Origin: Caryophanales bacterium
Lineage (GTDB): Bacteria > Bacillota_I > Bacilli_A > RFN20 > CAG-826
NCBI GenBank assembly: GCA_016287465.1
Contig: JAEEWP010000009.1
Coordinates: 1-33,947 of the forward strand
Direction of reading: 5' to 3'
DNA: 33,947 nucleotides
Every line of letters begins with the position of its first letter. Positions within the stretch are counted from its first letter, which is position 1. Shown one piece after another: positions 8,611-14,729 of the stretch. The position numbers were made by a program, and so were the translations under genes. The notes under the pieces were generated by a model, which was not told the DNA's origin, did not search any database, and worked only from the letters and a program-made list of their open reading frames with translations.

Positions 8611-8658
8611 TTTTCATCCTCCGCAAGATGTGACAGTCACAAACGTTGCTTCCAATAG

Positions 8659-8687
8659 ATTTTACGATTGAAGGGAGCAATAGACAA
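8659..8687 (-). promoter_or_regulatory. Promoter of the hydrolase/membrane-protein unit
   Basis: On the minus strand, -35 TTGTCT (8682-8687), 17-base spacer and -10 TAAAAT (8659-8664). The expected start near 8652 gives a leader of about 40 bases containing the GGAGG ribosome site. Confidence 0.65.
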
Positions 8688-8732
8688 TAAAACTAATAAG
8701 AATCGATAAAATCTAAAGAAACATAAAAGATT

Positions 8733-8762
8733 TTGTAATTTTACCTATTTTTTAGGTATAAA
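8733..8762 (+). promoter_or_regulatory. Promoter with embedded TACCTA/TAGGTA operator
   Basis: -35 TTGTAA (8733-8738), 18-base spacer, -10 TATAAA (8757-8762). The spacer contains the palindrome TACCTA-N5-TAGGTA (8742-8758), whose right arm runs into the -10 box. A transcript would reach the AbiEi-like gene with a leader of about 170 bases. A bound repressor here would block RNA polymerase directly. Confidence 0.5.
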
Positions 8763-8904
8763 TTTTTGCAGAACACATTTCGCACATTTTTAATCCGTTC
8801 GAGAATAGATTTTCCCGTTCTCCTTCAAATTTTTGGAACATGAGGGCTGTTATCTCTGCTAAATAGAAAGAAAGGCTCAAAAGCAAGGGTCGTTGTGAAA
8901 AGTT

Positions 8905-8933
8905 TTTACCTTTTTTTGAGGTCGTGATATATT
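8905..8933 (+). promoter_or_regulatory. Leaderless promoter of the AbiEi-like gene, with direct repeats
   Basis: -35 TTTACC (8905-8910), 17-base spacer, -10 TATATT (8928-8933). The start point expected six to seven bases downstream coincides with the A of the ATG at 8940. The direct repeat AGGTCGTGA/AGGTCATGA (8919-8927 and 8935-8943) flanks the -10 box, and ACCT/AGGT (8908-8911/8919-8922) forms an inverted repeat across the spacer. Both are candidate autoregulatory operators. Confidence 0.55.
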
Positions 8934-8939
8934 TAGGTC

Positions 8940-9554
8940 ATGAGTGCAAATATTACGGCAGGAATGCGACAAGAATACGACAAGAAAAACCGCGATTATA
9001 AGAGAAGCTTTGACTACAGGCTCTTAAAGGAAGCGGCTGAAATCGATGACTTTAATAGGCGTGTAAAAAACGGCGATATTATTCGCTATTCCTATGGTAT
9101 GTTCTATATTCCAGGTCTAGGCATCCCTGAGTCGTCTGATGCGATCGCACTGCGTTATATTTCCAACGATAAAGAGGTTTACGGCTTCTACACTGGCGAC
9201 TGTTTTCTTAAGTGTATAAACGGCGCTAAAATTTCCGTCAATGATAAAATCGAATTGATGACAAACAAGGCCACCAGCGGCAAGAAGAAAGTCTATATGT
9301 TCGGAAGACGTTTTATCCTTAGAAAACCTTATTATCCGATAGATAAAAACAACGTCTCGTTAAACGCCTTCTTGACCTATATAACGATGACTCCTCTCTT
9401 CAAAATTAAGCAAAACTATTCAGTCCTAGCTGACTACATTAAGAAGACTCACTTGGCGGCAAATGACGTCATGGAAATGGCGCCTCACTTCCCGGCCAAG
9501 ACAGCTTCAAAACTCCTGGCTTCAGACTTATATAGATCCCTCTGGAAACACTAA
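8940..9554 (+). CDS. AbiEi-like antitoxin/transcriptional regulator without toxin partner
   Basis: Probable DNA-binding protein of 204 residues. The layout resembles the AbiEi (type IV antitoxin) and DUF6088 families: an N-terminal winged-helix-like part (about 24-60) ending in IIRYSYGMFYIPG, a beta-rich middle (about 65-140), and a helical end with the pattern YSVLADYIKK...APHFPAKTASKLL. No AbiEii-type nucleotidyltransferase toxin lies on either side; the next gene is convergent and unrelated. The ATG has no usable Shine-Dalgarno sequence, and the promoter geometry puts the RNA 5' end at the ATG. It is the only rightward gene between 4 and 26 kb, facing against the leftward fork. The family call is by pattern only; a solitary repressor of the same fold is equally possible. 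Confidence 0.6.
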   Translation: MSANITAGMRQEYDKKNRDYKRSFDYRLLKEAAEIDDFNRRVKNGDIIRYSYGMFYIPGLGIPESSDAIALRYISNDKEVYGFYTGDCFLKCINGAKISVNDKIELMTNKATSGKKKVYMFGRRFILRKPYYPIDKNNVSLNAFLTYITMTPLFKIKQNYSVLADYIKKTHLAANDVMEMAPHFPAKTASKLLASDLYRSLWKH

Positions 9555-9581
9555 AAAACAGGCCCTAAAAAGCCTGTTTTT
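9553..9581. terminator. Bidirectional terminator between convergent genes
   Basis: AACAGGC (9557-9563) pairs with GCCTGTT (9572-9578) across an eight-base loop. T tracts follow on the plus strand and, read backwards, on the minus strand, so the element can end both the AbiEi-like gene and the convergent membrane-protein gene, whose stop codon lies at 9600. Confidence 0.85.
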
Positions 9582-9599
9582 CTTATGTCTTAAAAGGGT

Positions 9600-10763
9600 T
9601 TATTTTTCCTCTTCACCAAGACCTAAATTGCCATACTCTGAGAAGTCCCAATCTTCGTGTTTGGCGACGATCTTTTTGAGGGCTTCCTTCATAAGGTATT
9701 CTTCGGCAGCGCGTTTGTCTTCGCCGGAAGTCTTGATGGCGGATTCAGCTTTGTCCATAGCAAGCTTGGTTTCGCCTTCGGATTCCTCGACTAAACCGCT
9801 GATGAGGATGTAGGCTCTGACTGCTGGGCCAGTGCTCAAATTAGCGATGAATTTCTTCTCTTCGAGCTTAAGACCGATATATTCCTCTTTAGCCTCCTCG
9901 AATGGGTTCAAATAGAGGTGAAGGGCCATCTTTTGAGCGACGGCATTGAGGTAAGTTTTGGAATTAACGGTGTTTTTGCACTTGATGGTAAACTCGTTAA
10001 TTCTCAAGGCCTCATCGTAATTTTTATCTTGGAGAGCTTTATATAAAGCGACGTCGTTAAGTTTAACGGTGAAGTCGGTGACGGATTCATAGACCTGGGT
10101 TTCTCCAATGTCCTCTCCGTGGGCCATTTTGTCTTCGGCCATGAGGATCTGGTTGAATGCCTGAACGTTGGTTTTGTTATTGAAGATAAGGATATAAGCG
10201 CCATCGTTTTTGGAATCGAGGGCGGCCGGGAAGATGTCGTAGACGAAGATCAATAAACCGACAGTAAGCACGACAAGACCGACAATATAGAGGGTTTTCA
10301 TGCCGTGAGCAGTGGAGTTCTGGCCTAAAACCATAAGAACGACGCAAAGGATGACTTCAATAAGGAACAAAACAAGAGGCATGAAGATCATCGGTCTTGG
10401 ATTGCTCTTTTCTACATCGTTAGGAACGACCTTGGTTTCGCCGGTTAATCCATCGAATCCACCAAAGCCGAATTTGAATTTATTGTCTTTTCCACGCTTC
10501 CAGCAAAGTCCTAAGCAGTTCCATGAGGTAATCTTATAACCCCCGATTTTCGCGCCAAGAACGTGTCCAAGCTCCAAAATAACGGCACTTAAGACAGCTC
10601 CCACGAGAACGGAAAGCAAGATAAGTAAAATTCCAGGCATTGGAAGCTCTTTGGCAACGTTAGTGTCGTTCAATATTGGTCTGATAACGCCAAAACCGAC
10701 GCCAACAGCGCCGCCAAGCATAAGGGCATAAACGATATAACCCATTACATCGTTCTTCTTCAT
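9600..10763 (-). CDS. Membrane protein resembling an inactive site-2 (M50) protease with helical tail
   Basis: The 387 residues have membrane helices at about 8-30, 42-62, 125-147 and 157-178, and a soluble helical C-terminal half (about 200-387) that may be TPR-like. Residues 62-75 read I-LELGH-VLGAKIGG, matching the M50 zinc helix (HELGH-xxAAKxxG) except that the first His is Leu63. E64 and H67 are kept. The later SKNDGAYIL (184-192) corresponds to the M50 xPDGG segment with D187. It therefore looks like a membrane pseudo-protease, or a protease with altered metal binding, perhaps acting as scaffold or sensor. The ATG has GAGGAGG about seven bases upstream. The gene follows a TetR/P-ATPase unit and is preceded by about 180 bases of strongly folded leader. 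Substrate and partners are unknown. Confidence 0.65.
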   Translation of the reverse strand: MKKNDVMGYIVYALMLGGAVGVGFGVIRPILNDTNVAKELPMPGILLILLSVLVGAVLSAVILELGHVLGAKIGGYKITSWNCLGLCWKRGKDNKFKFGFGGFDGLTGETKVVPNDVEKSNPRPMIFMPLVLFLIEVILCVVLMVLGQNSTAHGMKTLYIVGLVVLTVGLLIFVYDIFPAALDSKNDGAYILIFNNKTNVQAFNQILMAEDKMAHGEDIGETQVYESVTDFTVKLNDVALYKALQDKNYDEALRINEFTIKCKNTVNSKTYLNAVAQKMALHLYLNPFEEAKEEYIGLKLEEKKFIANLSTGPAVRAYILISGLVEESEGETKLAMDKAESAIKTSGEDKRAAEEYLMKEALKKIVAKHEDWDFSEYGNLGLGEEEK

Positions 10764-10941
10764 ATAAAAATCCTCCTCTATATGGCAACAAAATCTCCTT
10801 GTTGCCTTTCGTCTAGCGGTCGGTGGTGAGCCAATCGCACGTGTGCTTCACCCATTTACCAGACGAATTAATTTGGGAGGTCGTAGTTCAATTATCCTAG
10901 GAGAAACATATAAGTTTCTCGTGGGTCGACCTCCATTATAA
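10764..10941 (-). promoter_or_regulatory. Structured 5' leader upstream of the pseudo-protease gene (possible riboswitch-like element)
   Basis: Between TATAAT (10935-10940, minus strand) and the ribosome site lie three large foldable units. Stem 1 is GGAGGTCG/CGACCTCC (10927-10934 with 10876-10883), enclosing GAGAAAC/GTTTCTC (10914-10920 with 10901-10907). Stem 2 is TTCGTCT/AGACGAA (10861-10867 with 10808-10814), enclosing GGT/ACC and GGTGA/TCACC pairs. Stem 3 is GGCAACA/TGTTGCC (10800-10806 with 10784-10790). The CGACCTCC strand could alternatively pair with the GAGGAGG ribosome site, giving a plausible translational switch. If that TATAAT is the real -10, the RNA would start inside the 5' arm of stem 1, so transcription may begin further upstream. 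It does not match a riboswitch class I can recall. Confidence 0.5.
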
Positions 10942-10977
10942 TGGCTTTCCTTTCCTATTTCTTTATATTTCTAACTT

Positions 10978-11535
10978 TTACCTCTTTTTCTCTTCTCTTG
11001 AGAGCTCAACCAAGGAAGGAAGAACGGTAACAAGGGAAGCGGTTATATAGCGTCTCATGTAACGATCGAATTTATTAATCGTGATGGTGGCATCACGGAA
11101 GCAATAGCCAAATTCGTTGCCAACGATGCTGGCATATCTCCTAGAGATATTACGGTAGCTGGCAACACTTAAGCTGTAGTTGTTGGCGTTGTTCAAAAGG
11201 GTAAAAACCTTCGAGATGATCTTATTGTAGAAGAAAGCGTCGACTAAATCGTGAGCTGCGCTGTTATAGCAAGAGCGGATGAAGGAGAAGTTGTTCTTGG
11301 AGTATTCAAGGATGGCTAAAAGCACGCCTTTGACGTCTTTAGCCTCGTTAACGCCCTCAACAACCTCGTTAAGGAATACGGCCGCAAGAAGGTCGTAGAT
11401 GTCGGTGTAGTGGTAGTAGAAGGTCTGCCTATGACATCCGCACTTTTCACAAAGGGTAGTGACGTTGATGTCATTAAGCGACTTTGTCTGCATTAGCTCT
11501 TTAAGCGCATATTTGAGCTTGGCTTCGGTAATCAT
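10978..11535 (-). CDS. TetR/AcrR-family transcriptional regulator
   Basis: DNA-binding repressor of 185 residues. The N-terminal helix-turn-helix (about 23-46) ends in the family signature HRQTFYYHYTDIYDLL; the rest is an all-helical ligand or dimerisation domain without an identifiable ligand. Its ATG overlaps the stop codon of the upstream P-type ATPase (ATGA), so it is made from the same transcript and probably controls that transporter. In Firmicutes small TetR proteins of this form are often near metabolite or stress genes; no operator could be assigned with confidence. Confidence 0.88.
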   Translation of the reverse strand: MITEAKLKYALKELMQTKSLNDINVTTLCEKCGCHRQTFYYHYTDIYDLLAAVFLNEVVEGVNEAKDVKGVLLAILEYSKNNFSFIRSCYNSAAHDLVDAFFYNKIISKVFTLLNNANNYSLSVASYRNISRRYASIVGNEFGYCFRDATITINKFDRYMRRYITASLVTVLPSLVELSREEKKR

Positions 11536-14015
11536 GCTTCCTCCTTTCCTAACTCTTTCTTTCTCTTGTTGTTTCTAATGTTCTGAGAAACGATGTCGAG
11601 AAGAATATAGATAACGCCCACAAAGGCGATCATTATCCACAAAATAGCCCAGTGTGCCGCGTCTAAACACTTCAAATCGAGCCCCATCAACGAAGTTGAT
11701 TTTCCGCCAGACGCAAGCGGAGGCCAGAAAACATCGGCATAGAAGATAAGTATTGATATGACGACGGAAACGGCGAATAAAGCGCCACGATAGAGGTCGA
11801 GAGGGCAGCAAATAACGAAGAAGGATAAGAGTGAAATGGCCGTGAAGGCGATGACACTCATAACCTGGGCCTCTTCAAGGGAAACGAATTCAGGAGCAAA
11901 CAAGGCTGCCAAATAAACGGTGGCAACACAAAGGACCTCGGCTATGCCAGCAGGGATGGTATGCGACATAACACCTTCCATAAACCCTCCCTTAAGCCTC
12001 TTTGAAGCAGGTTGAAGCGCCAAGAAGAAGCCTCCGATGCCGATTGAGACAATTTCCCAAATGAGCATGTTTCTTGTTTCAAATGGGTAGCTTGGGCCGC
12101 CAGCAAGCATCGAGATCAAGAAGATCGCGCTGATGATGATAGCGAACATGTTTTTGCAAAGGAAGAGAGAAGCGGTTCTTTGAAGGTTGTTGATAACGCG
12201 GCGTCCTTCGGCAACGACATCAGGAAGTTTGGAGAAGTCGTTATCAACCGAAATCATATGGGCACTACTCTTAGCTGCACTAGAGCCAGAAGCCATGGCG
12301 ATTGAGCAATCCGCGCTCTTAAGGGCGAGAATGTCGTTAACACCGTCTCCAGTCATGGCGACTTTGTGTCCTTGGGCCTGCATGGCTTTAACCAATAAGG
12401 ATTTCTGCTCAGGCGTAACGCGTCCGAACACGGAATACTGACTGACGATGTTTGGTATGTCGGCGTCCTCAACGGTTTGCATGTTGATAAACTTGTCAGC
12501 GTTTTCGACACCAACACGTTTGGCAATCTCTTTGACGGTAATTGGATCGTCACCGGAAATGATCTTGATGTCCACTCCGTTGTTCTTAAACCATTCAATG
12601 TTGTCTTTGGCGTCTGGTTTGATGGTATCTGAGATACCTAAAACGCCAATTAATTCAAGTTTTGCAGGTAATTTTTCGTTTTTTATTGGCTTTTGGCTCC
12701 AATAAATGGCCAAAACGCGGTAGCCAAGATCCATTAACTCGTGAATCTTGTTAGCAACGAAATCTTTGTCTAAGGAATCGATGAATCCATAGGCTCCGAA
12801 AGCAAACGTTCCGGCTTCTCCAAAAGTCGCTGCACTATATTTCTTTGCTGAGTCGAAAGGAATTCTTTCGGTTGCCTCAAGATCCTCATAAGGTTTGAAG
12901 GCGGCGCGGATGGCTTTAGCGGTGGAGTTATCGTCTCCTGTGGCCTTAACGATGCTCGCTAGATAAGAACCGAGCTGCTCATCTGTGTAGTTGCTGCTGT
13001 AGTTATAAAGCGATTCGACACCAAGGTTTCCGTCGGTAAGTGTGCCGGTCTTGTCAAAACAGATTGTGTCTACCCTGGCAAGCATCTCAATGCAGTATAG
13101 CTCTTGAACGTTCATGTGCTTATTGGCCAAGTTAAGAACACCTACAGTAAGGGTTAACGATGTTAACAGGTATAGACCAGCAGGAATCATGGCAACCAAA
13201 GAACCTGAAAGGTTCTTCGTAAACTCCTGGAAATCCTCAAAGGTGATATTCCAATGTAGCTTAGCGGCCCAGATAAGAGTCATAGCTAAGCCCATGACCA
13301 CAGCAACCGTACCGGTTACGTAGAAAATGTTAAGAGTTGAGCGTTTGATTTCGCTCTTTGGTCTGTTGAACTTCTTGGCTTCGTCCTGAAGACCTTCCGC
13401 ATAGTTGGCAATGCCGACGCTTGTGACTCTAACATAGAACTTTCCTGAGACAACGACTGTTCCAGAAAGAACTTTATCGCCAGGCACCTTATTGATCTTC
13501 TCGGCTTCGCCGGTAACCAACGATTCGTCAATTGAGGCTGAGCCTTCAATTAAGACACCGTCGGTGGCAATTTGATCTCCTGTCTTATAGATAACGATGT
13601 CGTGGAGGACGATCTGCTCGGTTTCGATGTCTATTTCTTCTCCGTTTCTCACGCAGCGGATTTTTTGGTCAGTGATAAGCTTGAGCTTATCAACAGCAAG
13701 TCTGGCTCTGACGTCGGAGACGATTCCAATAACAATGTTGCTAGCGACAGGGATCAAGAAAAGGAAGTTCGAATAAGGCAGTTTAGCGTTCGCCATCAAA
13801 ATAGCGATGATGATGTAGATGAAATTGAAAAAGGTGAAGACGTTGTCAGCAAGGATCTGCCAAATGGACTTTGTGACCTTCTTTTGCGTCTTGTTAACGA
13901 AGCCTTGTTTCTTTCTAAGCTCAACTTCTTCGGTTGAAAGACCCTCAGTCGGGCCCTTCTCTATGTATTCCGCTTTCTGAATTAAATTAATTAATTCATC
14001 TCTTCTTTTGGACAT
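11532..14015 (-). CDS. Cation-translocating P-type ATPase (CtpE-like)
   Basis: Membrane pump of 827 residues with the full catalytic set: TGE in the actuator (168-170), phosphorylated D321 in DKTGTLT, and the hinge TGDGVND (555-561). Membrane helix 4 carries IPAGLYLLTSL (277-287), the PxGL signature of the CtpE-like branch, for which calcium uptake has been reported in mycobacteria. Heavy-metal CPx motifs and N-terminal metal-binding domains are absent. Helices lie at about 58-75, 84-100, 230-250 and 270-295, with several more after about 610. It is co-transcribed with a TetR gene through a 4-base overlap. Substrate (probably calcium or another divalent cation) is inferred from the branch only. 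The start has no proper Shine-Dalgarno sequence. Confidence 0.9.
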   Translation of the reverse strand: MSKRRDELINLIQKAEYIEKGPTEGLSTEEVELRKKQGFVNKTQKKVTKSIWQILADNVFTFFNFIYIIIAILMANAKLPYSNFLFLIPVASNIVIGIVSDVRARLAVDKLKLITDQKIRCVRNGEEIDIETEQIVLHDIVIYKTGDQIATDGVLIEGSASIDESLVTGEAEKINKVPGDKVLSGTVVVSGKFYVRVTSVGIANYAEGLQDEAKKFNRPKSEIKRSTLNIFYVTGTVAVVMGLAMTLIWAAKLHWNITFEDFQEFTKNLSGSLVAMIPAGLYLLTSLTLTVGVLNLANKHMNVQELYCIEMLARVDTICFDKTGTLTDGNLGVESLYNYSSNYTDEQLGSYLASIVKATGDDNSTAKAIRAAFKPYEDLEATERIPFDSAKKYSAATFGEAGTFAFGAYGFIDSLDKDFVANKIHELMDLGYRVLAIYWSQKPIKNEKLPAKLELIGVLGISDTIKPDAKDNIEWFKNNGVDIKIISGDDPITVKEIAKRVGVENADKFINMQTVEDADIPNIVSQYSVFGRVTPEQKSLLVKAMQAQGHKVAMTGDGVNDILALKSADCSIAMASGSSAAKSSAHMISVDNDFSKLPDVVAEGRRVINNLQRTASLFLCKNMFAIIISAIFLISMLAGGPSYPFETRNMLIWEIVSIGIGGFFLALQPASKRLKGGFMEGVMSHTIPAGIAEVLCVATVYLAALFAPEFVSLEEAQVMSVIAFTAISLLSFFVICCPLDLYRGALFAVSVVISILIFYADVFWPPLASGGKSTSLMGLDLKCLDAAHWAILWIMIAFVGVIYILLDIVSQNIRNNKRKKELGKEEA

Positions 14016-14024
14016 AGCCTTGAA

Positions 14025-14033
14025 AGTATAACA
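14025..14033 (-). promoter_or_regulatory. Extended -10 promoter of the P-type ATPase/TetR unit
   Basis: The minus strand reads TGT-TATACT, nine bases before the ATG. The predicted start point leaves a leader of about three bases. No -35 match is found at the usual distance. The preceding AAAAAGC/GCTTTTT palindrome (about 14036-14051) may be a weak terminator for tadA. Confidence 0.5.
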
Positions 14034-14116
14034 TTAAAAAGCACGCTTTTTATCGGTTTTTATTAACTATTTTTTGTCAAAGTACAAAAAGCTAGAAATG
14101 GTCGCAACAAAAAGAA

Positions 14117-14566
14117 CTATTTTCTTTTTGAAGCAAAGAAGCTTTTCAAGAGAGCGTCGCATTCATCTTTTAAGATCTCTCCATATACGAGAGGTCTCTC
14201 GTGGCTGCATGGGGAATCGAAGACGAAATAGTTCGATACAATCGCGCCATCTTTCTCGTCTCTAGACCCAAAAACAACCTTAGAAAGGCGGCTTTGAAGA
14301 ATTGCTCCAGAGCACATAAGGCATGGCTCCAAAGTAACGTATAAGGTCGCGCCATCGAGTCTCCAATTACCTAAAGTCTTTTCGGCATCTTTGATAGCCT
14401 CGATTTCGGCATGAGAGGATATATCAAATTTGGATTCGCGCTTATTAAAGCCTTGGCCGATGATCTTGTCGTTTAAGACAACAATCGCGCCAACAGGGAT
14501 TTCCCCAGCAATTCCCGCCTCTTTTGCGAGTTCGAGGGCTTTTTGCATGTAATCCAAATCAGTCAT
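14117..14566 (-). CDS. tadA: tRNA adenosine(34) deaminase
   Basis: Zinc enzyme that converts A34 of tRNA-Arg(ACG) to inosine. It is a cytidine-deaminase-fold protein with the metal and proton-shuttle motif SHAEIEA and the second zinc motif PCLMCSGA, of normal length (149 residues). The ATG at 14566 gives the expected start MTDLDYMQKAL. A GTG six codons upstream is in frame but falls inside the SRP RNA gene, so it is rejected. No Shine-Dalgarno sequence precedes the ATG, and the SRP RNA ends about ten bases upstream, so read-through from that gene may supply the message. The serS-SRP RNA-tadA neighbourhood recalls Bacillus, where tadA lies upstream of scr. Confidence 0.92.
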   Translation of the reverse strand: MTDLDYMQKALELAKEAGIAGEIPVGAIVVLNDKIIGQGFNKRESKFDISSHAEIEAIKDAEKTLGNWRLDGATLYVTLEPCLMCSGAILQSRLSKVVFGSRDEKDGAIVSNYFVFDSPCSHERPLVYGEILKDECDALLKSFFASKRK

Positions 14567-14575
14567 ATAAGAGAA

Positions 14576-14658
14576 TAAAACCACCGCACAGGGGACCCTG
14601 ACTTATGGCTGCTACCTTCCGGTCCTGACCAGGTTCGAGAGGCTCTCCTCGCGATGGC
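14576..14658 (-). ncRNA. ffs: Signal recognition particle RNA, small bacterial type (4.5S-like)
   Basis: The minus strand carries the SRP core: GGTCAGG, then CCGGAAGGTAGCAGCC (about 14610-14632), which forms the Ffh-binding helix with its GGAA loop. The ends pair as CCATCGC (14651-14657) with GCGGTGG (14581-14587) and are followed by TTTTATT. A TATAAT box lies at 14665-14670. The RNA of about 80 bases lacks the Alu domain of the longer Bacillus form. The ends are estimated from base pairing. Confidence 0.92.
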
Positions 14659-14664
14659 TCATAT

Positions 14665-14670
14665 ATTATA
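14665..14670 (-). promoter_or_regulatory. -10 box of the SRP RNA gene
   Basis: Perfect TATAAT on the minus strand, with an expected start near 14658 at the 5' end of the SRP RNA. The -35 region is T-rich without a clear TTGACA match. Confidence 0.6.
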
Positions 14671-14685
14671 TGGAACGTTAAGGAT

Positions 14686-14715
14686 ATAAAAAAGAGGGAC
14701 CTTTCAAGGCCCCTC
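14686..14715 (-). terminator. Rho-independent terminator after serS
   Basis: GAGGGGCC (14708-14715) pairs with GGTCCCTC (14694-14701) across a six-base loop, followed by a run of T on the minus strand. It ends the gyrase/glycosyltransferase/serS transcript before the SRP RNA promoter. Confidence 0.88.
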
Positions 14716-14729
14716 GTTTTGCTTCGTTC

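Larger units (their letters stand above)
8611..8939. other. Promoter-rich divergent spacer (329 bases)
   Basis: No credible gene is seen here. The spacer holds the promoter of the leftward hydrolase unit and two candidate rightward promoters, both overlapping TACCT/AGGT inverted repeats. It also contains a perfect GTGAC-A-GTCAC palindrome (8630-8640) and a TTGCTTCC/GGGAGCAA pair (about 8646-8680). The right half is AT-rich with long T tracts. Confidence 0.6.

Noticed and set aside
10808-10867. tRNA or known riboswitch in the pseudo-protease leader
   Set aside because: The 60-base stem has no cloverleaf, no CCA end, and lacks the conserved cores of TPP, purine, c-di-GMP, fluoride or T-box elements as I remember them.
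14567-14584. Upstream in-frame GTG start for tadA
   Set aside because: It falls inside the pairing 3' end of the SRP RNA, and the six extra residues are not typical of TadA.
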